Assembly: GCA_016721385.1 (NCBI GenBank)
Contig: JADKIE010000001.1
Span: forward strand, 986,501-1,050,500
Length of the DNA stretch: 64,000 bases
Direction of reading: 5' to 3'
Origin: Chitinophagaceae bacterium
GTDB taxonomy: Bacteria > Bacteroidota > Bacteroidia > Chitinophagales > Chitinophagaceae
In this document: positions 8,885 through 18,095 of the stretch, in pieces
Position numbering within the stretch: position 1 is the stretch's first letter
Layout: the number at the start of each line of letters is the position of its first letter
Position numbers and translations under genes: made by a program
Notes under the pieces: generated by a model
Database searches by the model: none
The model's input: only the letters and a program-made list of their open reading frames with translations
What the model was told of the DNA's origin: nothing

Positions 8885-10558
8885 TTACCAGAAGAGAGTA
8901 TATAAGGCAGCTAAAATTCCACAAACTATTAAGGCTCCTACTGCAAATGAAGGACTTACTTTAAACATTGATTTATCCACTTCCAGCCCGTTTGCTTTTA
9001 TGCCACGTTTATTATCGAAGAGGCTAATTATAACCATTCCTATTACGCAAATTAAAAATACAAAGCCCATTCTGTCTAAAAATGGAATTTCAAAAACACC
9101 TTTATCATTTGCTTTTGCAAAACCAACTTGTTGTAAAAATGATAAATCCATTATGCCCGGCAAAAACTTAAAGAATAATGAAAAAGCAAAACCACCAACT
9201 GTGGCAAATAATGCTGCATTAGATGTAGTTTTTTTCCAAAAGAAACCAAGTATGAACATGGCAAAAATACCGGGACTTACAAACCCTGTATATTCCTGAA
9301 TATATTGAAAGCCGCCTTTTTTATCAATACCCATTAATGGTGCAATAATAACTGCCAATATCATAGCAATAATTACAGTTATCTTTCCTACCCGTACAAG
9401 TTTATTTTCATCTGCATTGGGTTGTAGTTGTTTCTTAAAGATATCTAACGTAAAAATGGTGGAAATACTGTTTGCTTTCCCTGCTAACGATGCTACAATT
9501 GCTGCAGTTAAGGCCGCAAAGGACAAGCCTTTTAATCCGGCCGGTAATAAATTTAGTAATACAGGATAAGATTTATCTGGATTAAGTTCGCCGTTTTGCA
9601 ACATCTCCGTTTGAAAACTTCCTTGCTGATGTAACACATACGCAGCTATACCGGGTAATACAACTATTACCGGCATCAATAATTTTAAAAAAGAGGCAAA
9701 CAAAATGCCACTTCTTGCTGTTTTTAAATCTGCACCTAATGCCCGTTGAGTTATATATTGATTACATCCCCAATAATTAAGATTTGCAATCCACATACCT
9801 CCTATTAAAACCGTAAGCCCCGGCAAATCCATATAGTTAGCATTCTCCTTTTTAAAAATCATATGAAAATGATCCGAAGCTTTTTGGGTCATTATCGTAA
9901 ACCCGTTTATTACACCGGTTGTACCAAACTTTTCGGATACTAAGTTTAAAGCAATATAAGTGGTTACAAGGCCGCCTAATACTAAAAAGAAAACCTGTAT
10001 TACATCTGTGTAACCAATAACTTTCATGCCACCAAGCGTAATAAAAACAGCAAAAATGGCCAAGGCATACATACAAAATGTTAGGTTGATCCCCGAAATA
10101 CTATTAATAGCAAGTGCCCCCAAATATAAAATGGATGTAAGATTTACCACTACATAAAGTAGTAACCAAAAAACTGCCATTATCATTGCTACCGTGCCGT
10201 TGTATCGTTTATGCAAAAATTGCGGCATTGTATATATTTTATTCTTTAGATAAACCGGAATAAAAAATATTGCAACAATTATGAGTGTTGCAGCCGACAT
10301 CCATTCGTATGTAGAGATAGCAAGCCCCATTTTAAACCCACTGCCGCTCATTCCTATAAATTGCTCTGCAGAAATATTGGATGCAATTAATGAAGCACCA
10401 ATTGCCCACCATGTTAACGAACCTTCTGCCAAAAAATAATCATGAGAAGCAGTTACAGTTGTTTTTTTCTTGCGACGATACACCCAGTACCCGTATCCGG
10501 CTACAACCAAAAAATAAAATAAAAACACCAAATAGTCTTTTGCTTGTAAAGTATTCAT
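8885..10558 (-). CDS. Sodium:solute (sugar) symporter, SSS family
   Basis: A 557-residue membrane protein with about 14 helices. SGLT-type features include YFLAEGSLTWWAIGASLIAS and NISAEQFIGMSGSGFKMGLA near residues 45-85, and NLNYWGCNQYITQRALGA near 265. The family couples Na+ uptake to sugar or other organic solutes in the inner membrane. The gene follows galM on the same strand with 12 bases between, so the substrate is probably a hexose such as galactose or glucose. This inference rests on the pairing. Confidence 0.87.
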   Translation of the reverse strand: MNTLQAKDYLVFLFYFLVVAGYGYWVYRRKKKTTVTASHDYFLAEGSLTWWAIGASLIASNISAEQFIGMSGSGFKMGLAISTYEWMSAATLIIVAIFFIPVYLKNKIYTMPQFLHKRYNGTVAMIMAVFWLLLYVVVNLTSILYLGALAINSISGINLTFCMYALAIFAVFITLGGMKVIGYTDVIQVFFLVLGGLVTTYIALNLVSEKFGTTGVINGFTIMTQKASDHFHMIFKKENANYMDLPGLTVLIGGMWIANLNYWGCNQYITQRALGADLKTARSGILFASFLKLLMPVIVVLPGIAAYVLHQQGSFQTEMLQNGELNPDKSYPVLLNLLPAGLKGLSFAALTAAIVASLAGKANSISTIFTLDIFKKQLQPNADENKLVRVGKITVIIAMILAVIIAPLMGIDKKGGFQYIQEYTGFVSPGIFAMFILGFFWKKTTSNAALFATVGGFAFSLFFKFLPGIMDLSFLQQVGFAKANDKGVFEIPFLDRMGFVFLICVIGMVIISLFDNKRGIKANGLEVDKSMFKVSPSFAVGALIVCGILAALYTLFW

Positions 10559-10570
10559 ATAGCAGTTTAT

Positions 10571-11611
10571 TTAAGTCGATTGATGAAATGAATATATGGT
10601 TTTTTGATGATACACATTTCCGGGTTCTAAAATTGTATTAGAGAAATGTTTGTTGTTAGGACTATCCGGAAAGTGTTGGGCTTCTAAACAAAGCCCGGCA
10701 TATTTGTTATACTGTTTTGCATTTTTAGTATTCTTCAACGTTCCATCTAAAAAATTTCCGCTATAAAACTGTAATCCGGGGCTTGTTGTACATACGGTTA
10801 CCATTCTCCCCGATTTTTTATGTAACAGCGTAGCAGCTTTTACAATATCGTCTTCCTGTTTATTTAAAACCCAGCAGTTATCGTATTCTTGATTTTGATT
10901 GATAAGTTCTCCCAAATTTTGCGGAGTAGTAAAATCTTTTTTTGTATTTTTTGTTGCACCTGATTTGCCTGTAGGAATTAAAGCATCATTTGTTTCTAAA
11001 AAAAATGGTGCATTTATTTGTAAATCGTGGTTAAATATATTTTCTTCTTTATTTCCGGATAAATTAAAGTAGCAATGGCTTGTTAAATTAACAGGGGTAG
11101 CTTTATCAGTAGTTGCATTATATTCAATATGCAACTACTCATTTATTAAACGATATGTTACCGAAACACTCAGGTTGCCGGGGAAACCTTCTTCCCCATC
11201 TTTACTGAGATATGAAAAAACAACGCCGTCTTTTTCCGGTAATATGGAAGCATTCCAATAAACTTTATCAAATCCTTTAAAGCCACCATGCAACATATTA
11301 TTACCATCATTTTTTGATAGTTGATACGCCGTGTTGTTAATTGAAAATTTACCATTTGCAATTCGGTTTGCATATCTTCCGCAAATGCTACCCATATAAA
11401 CACCGGAAGCATTTATATAACCTTCTAAATTTTCGAATCCTAAAACAATATCTCCAGGTATTCCTTCCTTATCGGGCATTAGAATATTAGTAATAGTTGC
11501 GCCATAATTAATGATACTAACTTGCAGTCCATCGGAGCTGCTAATGGTATATTTAGTAACAGGTTTCCCTTCAAATATTCCAAAACTACTTTCTATTACT
11601 TTGGCAGACAT
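10571..11611 (-). CDS. galM: Aldose 1-epimerase (mutarotase), interrupted by an in-frame TAG
   Basis: GalM interconverts the alpha and beta anomers of galactose and glucose. The N-terminal half has FGIFEGKPVTKYTISSSDGL, GSICGRYANRIANGKFSI and NNMLHGGFKGFDKVYW with a conserved active-site His. The second half has NLTSHCYFNLSG (second His) and GLCLEAQHFPDSPN with the catalytic Glu. A TAG at 11135-11137 splits the gene without changing the frame (…RLINE, stop, LHIEYN…). A substitution or base-call error is therefore more likely than an indel. Read through, the length is about 346 residues, normal for GalM. Confidence 0.85.
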
Positions 11612-11767
11612 TATGTAAATATTGGTTTTCTTTTACGAAATACTCAAAATATATTAAGATTTCAATTGCAGTAATTTTTTGAGTTTTCTTTTGTGAAAAA
11701 TCAAGAGTTAAGTGGCAAAAAAACGATTTACCTCTTTTAGAGGAGAGATAATTATATTGTTCTTTAG

Positions 11768-11839
11768 TAGCCTCTACAGGAATCGAACCTGTACCTTCAG
11801 AATCGGAATCTGAAATTCTATCCATTAAACTAAGAAGCC
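11768..11839 (-). tRNA. tRNA-Arg (anticodon CCG)
   Basis: A 72-base cloverleaf on the minus strand. The acceptor arm is GGCTTCT with AGAGGCT (two wobble pairs). The anticodon arm is TCAGA-TTCCGAT-TCTGA with anticodon CCG. The T arm is ACAGG-TTCGATT-CCTGT with discriminator A. CCA is not encoded. It lies alone between galM and the MarC gene. Confidence 0.93.
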
Positions 11840-11855
11840 GGTTTTAAATCTTTAA

Positions 11856-12446
11856 CTATCTGCCAAACTTTACAATATTACTTCCAAATATTTTAACAGC
11901 AATGGCCAAAAGTATTACGCCAAAAAATTTACGCACTACAGCCATTCCATTTGGTCCCAAAAATTTTTCAATCCACTTTAAAGATTTTAACACCAAATAA
12001 ATTACAATACAATTTATTAATATGCCTATTAAAATATTTACATCGGCATAGTTGGCTTTTAAACTCATAATGGTGGTAAGTGTACCGCTACCTGCTATTA
12101 ATGGAAATGCAATTGGCACTACACTTCCGCTCTTAGCGTCTTTTTCGGGTTTAAAAAATTCCAATCCCAAAACCATCTCTAATCCCAATATAAAGATTAC
12201 TATACTACCAGCCACTGCAAAACTTTTAACATCTAATCCCAGTAACTTCAAAAATTCTTGTCCAATAAATAAAAACAATATCATTAATCCTCCGCTTGCG
12301 AATGTTGCTTGCGAAGATTTTATTACGCCCCCCATTTTTGCTCTAAGCGTTGCAAGTATTGGTATTGACCCTAACATATCAATTACTGCAAATAAAGTAA
12401 ACGAAACAGTTAATATTTCTTTTAATGCTATTTCACCAAAGTTCAT
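11856..12446 (-). CDS. MarC family (UPF0056) membrane protein
   Basis: A 196-residue protein with six predicted membrane helices. It has the MarC features FTLFAVIDMLGSIPILATL near the N-terminus and AFPLIAGSGTLTTIMSLKA near residue 115. MarC-family proteins are inner-membrane proteins of unknown transport activity. A TATCTTTA promoter-like box lies 17 bases upstream of the start (minus strand, 12463-12470). Neighbouring genes give no hint of function. Confidence 0.87.
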   Translation of the reverse strand: MNFGEIALKEILTVSFTLFAVIDMLGSIPILATLRAKMGGVIKSSQATFASGGLMILFLFIGQEFLKLLGLDVKSFAVAGSIVIFILGLEMVLGLEFFKPEKDAKSGSVVPIAFPLIAGSGTLTTIMSLKANYADVNILIGILINCIVIYLVLKSLKWIEKFLGPNGMAVVRKFFGVILLAIAVKIFGSNIVKFGR

Positions 12447-12493
12447 AACAAATATTTTATAGTAAAGATATTAATAAAATACCCTTCAAAAAC

Positions 12494-12703
12494 CTACGGG
12501 TTATTGCTGTAATTTTTTTGAAAAAAAGATTGCTCTGCTTTTAGGCAATCTATACATAAACAGTTAGCGTATTTATTTTGCAAATAAGTACGTTCTGCTT
12601 CTGTTAATGAGATGCTATTGCATTGGCAAAGCTTAATATTATTTGCGTTACATTCAAATGTTTTTCCGCAACGCATACAAATTTTATTTTGTGGATTATG
12701 CAT
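12494..12703 (-). CDS. Cysteine-rich CWC family small protein
   Basis: A 69-residue protein with paired cysteines: CMRCGKTFECN, LCQCNSISLTEAE and CLCIDCLKAEQSFF. This layout suggests a small zinc-binding fold and matches the cysteine-rich CWC family. It starts 6 bases after the stop of the btuB-like gene on the same strand, so it is probably in the B12-controlled transcript. Whether it has a role in cobalamin or metal handling is unknown. Confidence 0.75.
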   Translation of the reverse strand: MHNPQNKICMRCGKTFECNANNIKLCQCNSISLTEAERTYLQNKYANCLCIDCLKAEQSFFQKNYSNNP

Positions 12704-12709
12704 ACTATT

Positions 12710-14662
12710 TTAAAAGTTATATCTAACACCTCCATTTATATTAATACCAAGTGTATTAAAGCCGCTTACTTCAACATAGTTGGTATTGGTTAGGTTTTGC
12801 AAATCGGCAAATAGTTTTAGCTTGTTATTTAAAAAAGAATAATGAGCATAAAGATTTAGCAACGCATAATTTTTTAAAGTAACATCTACAGTAACAAATG
12901 TTGCTGCATCAAAATATTTGTCTTCTCTTTTGCTAAAAGCAGATAAACTTGTACTTGCATACAAACGCTTTGTAATTTGACACCCAATGTTTAAACCTAT
13001 ATTATGTTTAGGTCGCCTCAATAAATTATAATACGTGGTATCTTTTCCTGCGCCGGTTTTGGTGGTAATATTTCCATTTACATAATTATAAAAAAGCTTG
13101 ATGTTAGTGTGCTTAAAGCCAGTGTACGTAGCTTCTAATTCAACCCCATAATCTTTTTGCTTATCTCTGTTTATGTAATACGATTTAAAAGTTGTATAGT
13201 TGGTGTAAAAAGCAATTACGTCTTTTACTGCTCTGTTAAAAATTACTGTTTTTGTTACAAAATTTTTACTTGCAGAAAAATATTGAAATCCTGCTTCTAA
13301 ATTTACAGCAGCCTCGGGCTTTAGATTTGGGTTTCCATACTCCGAAAACAATTGATACAACGAAGGCGTGCGATATCCGCTGGAAACATTTGCAAACAAT
13401 TTTACTTTTTCTTGTATTAAGTAAGACGGATTTATATTAAATACATAATGGCTGCCATATTCTGAGTGAATATTTAACCTGTTACCCAATTCTATATTAA
13501 AATTTTTGATAGGCGTAATATTTGCGGTTGCATATACACCTACTTGATTTTGATTTAAACTGTCATCGGAATATTTAGTGTTATTAGGCCCGTAAAACCC
13601 AATTGAGCTATACGCTTGATTTGAAACAGAGCTTCTGAAATCTGTACCAACAGTAAGTTTTATGTTTTTTACCATATCAATAATAGCATAGGTTTCTGCA
13701 AAATGTTCGCTACCGCTATATTTTCCTTTACTGTATTTATCATATCCATTTTGGCTCTTAATTGAATCATCTATATAATTTCGGTTAATAGTATTGTAAT
13801 TGTATAAAATATTTAATTTATTTTTTCCAATATCCATTATACTTTTAAAACCGGCTTGCGTACTTTTTTGTGTGTAGGCATAATCCAGTTCGTCAATAAA
13901 AGCCCCCTGGTCAATATCGCCTTTATTATTGGTAAACCTCACGTATGGATTAATACGTATTTTTTTTGTGAGTTGTACTCCTACATTTACTTGCAAGCCA
14001 TTTTGCGTATATCCATCTTTATCAAATTTGGATGCAGCAGTTACGGCTTCATTAATACCTTTAGTGGTTGTAATATTGTAGCCAATGTTATAATCAATAT
14101 TATTTTTTTTACCGCTGATGCCAACACTTCCTTTAAAGGTATTATTGCTACCTGCACTTACTACTCCATTTAATCCAATTGCCTTATTTATACTTTTATT
14201 TGTAATAATATTAATTACGCCTGCAATGGCATCGCTACCATACAAGGTAGATTGGCTACCTTTTAAAACCTCTATTCTTTCAACATTTGCTGTGGCAATA
14301 TTCCTAATATCAAAATTGCTGCCAATTCCACTTGGGTCGTAAACAGGCACGCCATCAATTAGTATTAAAGTATGTTCGGGCCTTGCTCCTCTTAAGTAAA
14401 TACTTTTATCTTTTCCTAAATTACTATTAGCACCATTAATAGTAACACCTGTTTGTTCATTTAAAATTTGAGCTAAATCTTTTGCGCCGGATTTTTCCAA
14501 TTGATCTTTGGTGATAATGGTTACAACCTTACCGGTAGCTGTTGATTTTATTGGAAATTTTGCAGCCGTAACCACTACTTCGTTTAATAATTTTGTACTG
14601 TCTTGCGCCTCTGCAGTGCTGCTAATAATTACAGCAGCCGCAATAAAAATTTTCTTTTTCAT
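12710..14662 (-). CDS. btuB: TonB-dependent outer-membrane cobalamin receptor (BtuB-like)
   Basis: The start at 14662 gives a signal peptide (KKKIFIAAAVIISSTAEAQ), then a TonB-box-like LNEVVVTAAKFP. The plug domain follows (VVTIITKDQLEKSGAKDLAQ, SIYLRGARPEHTLILIDGVP, RIEVLKGSQSTLYGSDAIAG), then a beta barrel ending in GGVRYNF. About 650 residues. Receptors of this kind import scarce ligands using TonB energy. The ligand is assigned as cobalamin because a cobalamin riboswitch occupies the leader. A further 21 codons upstream are open but lack signal-peptide character. Confidence 0.92.
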   Translation of the reverse strand: MKKKIFIAAAVIISSTAEAQDSTKLLNEVVVTAAKFPIKSTATGKVVTIITKDQLEKSGAKDLAQILNEQTGVTINGANSNLGKDKSIYLRGARPEHTLILIDGVPVYDPSGIGSNFDIRNIATANVERIEVLKGSQSTLYGSDAIAGVINIITNKSINKAIGLNGVVSAGSNNTFKGSVGISGKKNNIDYNIGYNITTTKGINEAVTAASKFDKDGYTQNGLQVNVGVQLTKKIRINPYVRFTNNKGDIDQGAFIDELDYAYTQKSTQAGFKSIMDIGKNKLNILYNYNTINRNYIDDSIKSQNGYDKYSKGKYSGSEHFAETYAIIDMVKNIKLTVGTDFRSSVSNQAYSSIGFYGPNNTKYSDDSLNQNQVGVYATANITPIKNFNIELGNRLNIHSEYGSHYVFNINPSYLIQEKVKLFANVSSGYRTPSLYQLFSEYGNPNLKPEAAVNLEAGFQYFSASKNFVTKTVIFNRAVKDVIAFYTNYTTFKSYYINRDKQKDYGVELEATYTGFKHTNIKLFYNYVNGNITTKTGAGKDTTYYNLLRRPKHNIGLNIGCQITKRLYASTSLSAFSKREDKYFDAATFVTVDVTLKNYALLNLYAHYSFLNNKLKLFADLQNLTNTNYVEVSGFNTLGININGGVRYNF

Positions 14663-14807
14663 TTTTTTTGAAAAATTTTTTTGTTGTGACTGCTTTCGGA
14701 AATAATATGATTTGTGAATAAACAAATCAAGATAAAGAAAGAAATATAAATGCTTTACAGCTTTTACACTCCATGCCTTTCACCCGAAAGCTTTGAATGA
14801 TTGTTGA

Positions 14808-15003
14808 CAGATGTGGCAGGTCTTCTGGCTCAACCCATTTCTAACATCCTTCCCATTCTACTTAATGTAAATGAACAGTGGTTTATTTGTTAGAATCCAA
14901 AAGCCTTTTCAGGGGTTTGGGGTTTTACAGCTACGGGGATAGCTCCTGAATTTAACAGGATTCCCTTTTAATCCCGATTTTGAAAACCGGGAACCAAATC
15001 TGT
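14808..15003 (-). ncRNA. Cobalamin riboswitch controlling btuB
   Basis: Reading the minus strand, the leader shows the conserved blocks in order: a 5' GGTTCCCGG…CCGGGA paired element, GGGAATCC, CAGGAGCTATCCCCG, a CCACTG element, GGGAAGGATGT, and the B12 box GAGCCAGAAGACCTGCC at 14815-14831. The layout is that of the classical AdoCbl riboswitch. B12 binding would be expected to shut off the downstream TonB receptor. About 145 bases separate it from the start codon. They include a small hairpin (CTTTCGGGTGAAAG) that may act in the expression platform. Confidence 0.95.
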
Positions 15004-15005
15004 TG

Positions 15006-15013
15006 CAAATGTA
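15006..15013 (-). promoter_or_regulatory. -7 promoter box (TACATTTG) of the riboswitch-btuB transcript
   Basis: A perfect TAnnTTTG box on the minus strand, immediately before the first base of the riboswitch. It would place transcription start at about 15000, exactly where the aptamer begins. Confidence 0.5.
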
Positions 15014-15060
15014 AGTATTTGATTTTTTTAAAAAATGCTTAGATATCTACCTTTTGTGGA

Positions 15061-15089
15061 AAAATAAAAAAGCCGCTCTATAAGCGGCT
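15061..15089 (-). terminator. Rho-independent terminator of the YHS/small-protein transcript
   Basis: The minus strand reads AGCCGCT-TATAG-AGCGGCT followed by TTTTTTATTTT. It lies 22 bases after the stop codon of the 131-residue secreted protein, so it ends that operon just before the riboswitch promoter. Confidence 0.9.
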
Positions 15090-15110
15090 TCCAAATAATT
15101 ATATTCCCCT

Positions 15111-15506
15111 TTACTCATCTGCTTTTTTACACTCGCCTGCTATTGTATGAAAAATATCGTGTGCTTTTGTTAATTCGTTTTTAAGCACAGTATCTGCTTC
15201 GTTTGCATTAACAGCATTACTTATTTTTTTACATTGTTTTACCAGCATTCTTAATTGAGTTTTGGTTTCTTTAGGCTTATAATTGGCTGGTATTTCAGAA
15301 GCCTTCCAAAGTTTTGCCACAATAAGCAAGCTGTCTGCTTTAGCTTTAATGGGCGCAAAATTTCCTTCCTCTGCCGGATGAAAAGTTGAAGACATGTAAG
15401 AATGAAACATTTTCATTTGTGCCCAAGCCGGCTTTGTTGTTTGTGCAAAAGCAGTTGTTACGGTTAGCAGTAAAGCAACTGCCATTAATTTAATTTTTTT
15501 GTTCAT
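15111..15506 (-). CDS. Secreted protein of unknown function in a copper-type cluster
   Basis: A 131-residue protein with a clear signal peptide (KKIKLMAVALLLTVTTAFAQ). The mature part is helical and contains MKMFHSYMSSTFHPAEEGN (two His, two to three Met), KADSLLIVAKLW and a C-terminal AHDIFHTIAGECKKADE. The spread of Met, His and Cys and the position beside a YHS lipoprotein and an OprC-like receptor suggest a periplasmic metal-linked role. I do not recognise the family, so this is only a contextual guess. It starts 4 bases after the YHS gene. Confidence 0.6.
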   Translation of the reverse strand: MNKKIKLMAVALLLTVTTAFAQTTKPAWAQMKMFHSYMSSTFHPAEEGNFAPIKAKADSLLIVAKLWKASEIPANYKPKETKTQLRMLVKQCKKISNAVNANEADTVLKNELTKAHDIFHTIAGECKKADE

Positions 15507-15510
15507 CTTG

Positions 15511-15810
15511 TTATTTTTTTGCGGTTAAATATTGTTGTGGATCTTTTAAAAATTCGTCTTTGCATTCTTTTGCACAAAAGCCATATACTTTGCCTTTATA
15601 ATGTGCCGTATCCGATACCCCTGCGGTTACAGGCATTTGGCAAACTAAATCTTTTTTAGCATCAAACACTACATTTTTAAAAGCAGAATCTTCTTTTACT
15701 TCCATTGGTGTTGGTTTAACATCAACAACCGGTGTTGGTTTTTGCTCTTTTTTTCGGTACAAGAAATAATTGCTTGTACAACTAAAGCAGCCATTAGTAT
15801 TTTTTTTCAT
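15511..15810 (-). CDS. YHS-domain lipoprotein (N-terminus scrambled by paired indels)
   Basis: The C-terminal half is a YHS domain: DLVCQMPVTAGVSDTAHYKG then KVYGFCAKECKDEFLKDPQQ. YHS domains occur in copper-handling proteins and bind metal through Cys. As read, the first ~20 residues are odd. In a neighbouring frame they become KKILMAALVVQAIISC, a normal lipoprotein signal. One extra base in the T8 run 15800-15807 and one missing in the T7 run 15748-15754 explain this, and the two cancel out. A perfect -7 box lies at 15834-15841. Confidence 0.82.
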   Translation of the reverse strand: MKKNTNGCFSCTSNYFLYRKKEQKPTPVVDVKPTPMEVKEDSAFKNVVFDAKKDLVCQMPVTAGVSDTAHYKGKVYGFCAKECKDEFLKDPQQYLTAKK

Positions 15811-15833
15811 TTTAGTTTTTTATTGTTGCACTG

Positions 15834-15841
15834 CAAAATTA
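15834..15841 (-). promoter_or_regulatory. -7 promoter box (TAATTTTG) upstream of the YHS gene
   Basis: An exact TAnnTTTG match on the minus strand, 24 bases before the YHS lipoprotein start. It lies in the short gap after the TonB receptor, suggesting the two downstream genes can be transcribed separately. Confidence 0.4.
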
Positions 15842-15868
15842 CAGCATACTTATATATTAGTGTTACTT

Positions 15869-17887
15869 TTAAAATGCTATTTTTAATTGTATATAAAAAT
15901 TACGCCCCGGCCGGGCTAAATTCCCCCAATCCAAATGCTCATGATATTTTTTATCCAGCACATTTTCTGCTCCGATTTGTAACTCTACCTCTTTTTTATA
16001 AATAGTTGTAATATATCCAAATCTGGTATGTATCAAAAAATATCCGGGTGTAGCATCTTCGCCATATTGTTTAGATATTTTCGACTGTTTAAGTGCTGCT
16101 TCTGTTTCCACTTGTACTGATATTTTTTTGAGCTGATATTTTACCGATGTTATATTTTTTAATGGTGCCACAAATGGCAATGGGTTGTTATTATTATCTT
16201 TTGCCCAAGTATATTTAACCGTAGAAACAATATCTGCGGCATTCTGCGGCTTAATATATACACTAAACTCTGCACCTGCAATTGAGGTAAATGGAATATT
16301 GCTGAAAGATTTTACGCCATTTGCACCTATAGTCATTGTACTTAGGGAAGGTTCAATTTTACCGGCAATAAAATTGGTCACTCTATTATAATATCCACTC
16401 CATTGAATACGACATTTTTTAACATTATATATTACAGAAGCTTCTACCAGTAAGGCTTTTTCGGGCTTAATACTTGGATTGCCTAAATAATCAAAGCCAT
16501 CGCTGCTATTAAACAAATAAAAGCCAAACATTTCTGTAGCGGTTGGCATTCTTTGGACATAGCCAATACTTGATGTTAGCTTAATTTTTTGTCCTATTTT
16601 TTTTGAAATTTGCGCCGATATGTTTTTTAAAAAATCAGCTCTTCCATTAAATGTACTGGTTAATATGCTAATTTGATTTTTAGCTTCGCTGGTAGTTAAA
16701 TTAGATAAAACCATATCTGTTCTTCCCGATAATTTTATTTGCATTGTACTATCCGGTTGCAACAACCAAGATGCCGAAAATCCGTATTTATTTTTTCGAT
16801 TATCGGGCCAGGTTAACATGTACATATTGGGTTGCCCTGCCTGATACATCGTCATTGAGGCTGTTAAAAAGGTAGATGCCCCATCTGCTCTAAACAGTAA
16901 TTTTTGTTTTGCATTTAGTTTCAATTCTCCATCGGCAAAAGCACCAACAGTTTTACTAAACCCAGGCATATCCATGTGCATGGGTACAAAGGGGCGTTTA
17001 GTATCGTCCATAAAATGTTCAATGCTATTGGCATAAATTTTTGCCTGCCATTTGTATAACCGTTTTCTAAAATTTTCGTTATGCATACTAAGCGATGCAA
17101 TTTTTGCTGTGGCATAACCAACATCCATTGGCAAAGCCGGGTAACCAATATTCCAGCCATCATCGGCCAAAAAATCTGCTTTAAAATAAGTGCTTTTATT
17201 ATACTGAAATTTTGCTGATATAGAATAGTTTACTTTTTTATACTGAGAAAATGGAATTATCTCTCCGCCGCCACTTTTGTAATTTTTACTATTGCGATAT
17301 GTTCCGCTTACGGCAAATGCCCAGTTTCCTAATGCATAATTTAATCTTACTGATTCGTATACACTTTTTGCTGCAGTTTGATAGCCGCTATTAAAAGCAC
17401 CGGTAATTTTATTATGACAGTCAAACTGCGGTTCAATCATTTTCATATTAACCGTACCGCCAATAGCCGAGCCATTTGCAAAACCACTATTCCCAGTTTG
17501 CACTTGCAAATTTTGCAAGTTAATTGGCTCTATGTAAATTGTTGCAGGATCCATTTTATCGGTACAGGCACCATGTATTTGCATTCCATCAAGTAATACA
17601 TTAATTTGTCCATCACTATAATATCTTATCGATGGCTCCATACCATAAGCACCTCTTCGCAAAATTGATATTTCGGGCAATCTGCTTAAAATATCTTCCA
17701 GCGTAGCTGCATTGTTTGATTTAAAGAAATTAACTAAATGTTGCTGTGGGGTTTTAATGATGCCGCTTACGGTTAGTTCATTCAATTCTATGATGTGTAA
17801 GCTATCTGTTGTTATTGAGATATTTTTTTGTGCCAAAGTATTAAAACAAACTGAAGTACAAAGCAAAAAACTTAACCACTTTTTCAT
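15869..17887 (-). CDS. TonB-dependent receptor, probably for copper (OprC-like)
   Basis: From the ATG at 17887 the protein has a signal peptide (KKWLSFLLCTSVCFNTLAQ). The plug follows (AATLEDILSRLPEISILRRG, SDGQINVLLDGMQIHGACTD), then a barrel ending FYIQLKIAF. About 672 residues. The stretch QIHGACTDKMDPATIYIEP resembles the Cys-x-x-x-Met-Asp-Pro segment of OprC/NosA copper receptors. Neighbours include a YHS lipoprotein and a Met/His-rich lipoprotein. The copper assignment is an inference from this motif plus context. The upstream in-frame codons to 17935 are not signal-like. Confidence 0.82.
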   Translation of the reverse strand: MKKWLSFLLCTSVCFNTLAQKNISITTDSLHIIELNELTVSGIIKTPQQHLVNFFKSNNAATLEDILSRLPEISILRRGAYGMEPSIRYYSDGQINVLLDGMQIHGACTDKMDPATIYIEPINLQNLQVQTGNSGFANGSAIGGTVNMKMIEPQFDCHNKITGAFNSGYQTAAKSVYESVRLNYALGNWAFAVSGTYRNSKNYKSGGGEIIPFSQYKKVNYSISAKFQYNKSTYFKADFLADDGWNIGYPALPMDVGYATAKIASLSMHNENFRKRLYKWQAKIYANSIEHFMDDTKRPFVPMHMDMPGFSKTVGAFADGELKLNAKQKLLFRADGASTFLTASMTMYQAGQPNMYMLTWPDNRKNKYGFSASWLLQPDSTMQIKLSGRTDMVLSNLTTSEAKNQISILTSTFNGRADFLKNISAQISKKIGQKIKLTSSIGYVQRMPTATEMFGFYLFNSSDGFDYLGNPSIKPEKALLVEASVIYNVKKCRIQWSGYYNRVTNFIAGKIEPSLSTMTIGANGVKSFSNIPFTSIAGAEFSVYIKPQNAADIVSTVKYTWAKDNNNNPLPFVAPLKNITSVKYQLKKISVQVETEAALKQSKISKQYGEDATPGYFLIHTRFGYITTIYKKEVELQIGAENVLDKKYHEHLDWGNLARPGRNFYIQLKIAF

Positions 17888-17914
17888 GTGTTTATTTTTA
17901 TTGATTTTATCATC

Positions 17915-17926
17915 CCGAAAAATCGG
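17915..17926. repeat. Short palindrome CCGAAAAATCGG upstream of the TonB receptor
   Basis: A 4-base-pair inverted repeat with an A4 loop, 27 bases before the receptor start codon. A longer version (TTCCGA-AAAA-TCGGAA) occurs at 27238-27253, also about 35 bases before a minus-strand start. The rest of the 17888-18058 gap holds no gene; it includes a near -7 box (TACTTTG). Confidence 0.4.
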
Positions 17927-18058
17927 AACATACAAAGTAATTCGCCAATAAACATTTTAGTTGCTATCAACTTTTGTTATGGCTTTTTTATATATACTTT
18001 TTAATATAAACTGTAAACATAGCCAGCAGTAATAGCTGGTTTATACTTATAAAAAGAT

Positions 18059-18089
18059 ATGCAATCAATCTAGTAAAGATTGATTGCAT
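18059..18089 (-). terminator. Hairpin terminator after the YtkA-like lipoprotein gene
   Basis: A perfect 13-base-pair stem (ATGCAATCAATCT with its complement) and a 5-base loop lie 6 bases after the stop codon. On the minus strand it is followed by ATCTTTTTATA, so the T-tract is imperfect. Confidence 0.65.
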
Positions 18090-18095
18090 ATTATA

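Noticed and set aside
11586..11825. 79-codon minus-strand frame
   Set aside because: It reads through the tRNA-Arg gene and has no conserved features.
15869..17887. Second cobalamin receptor
   Set aside because: No riboswitch precedes it and the HGACTDKMDP segment and neighbours point to copper.
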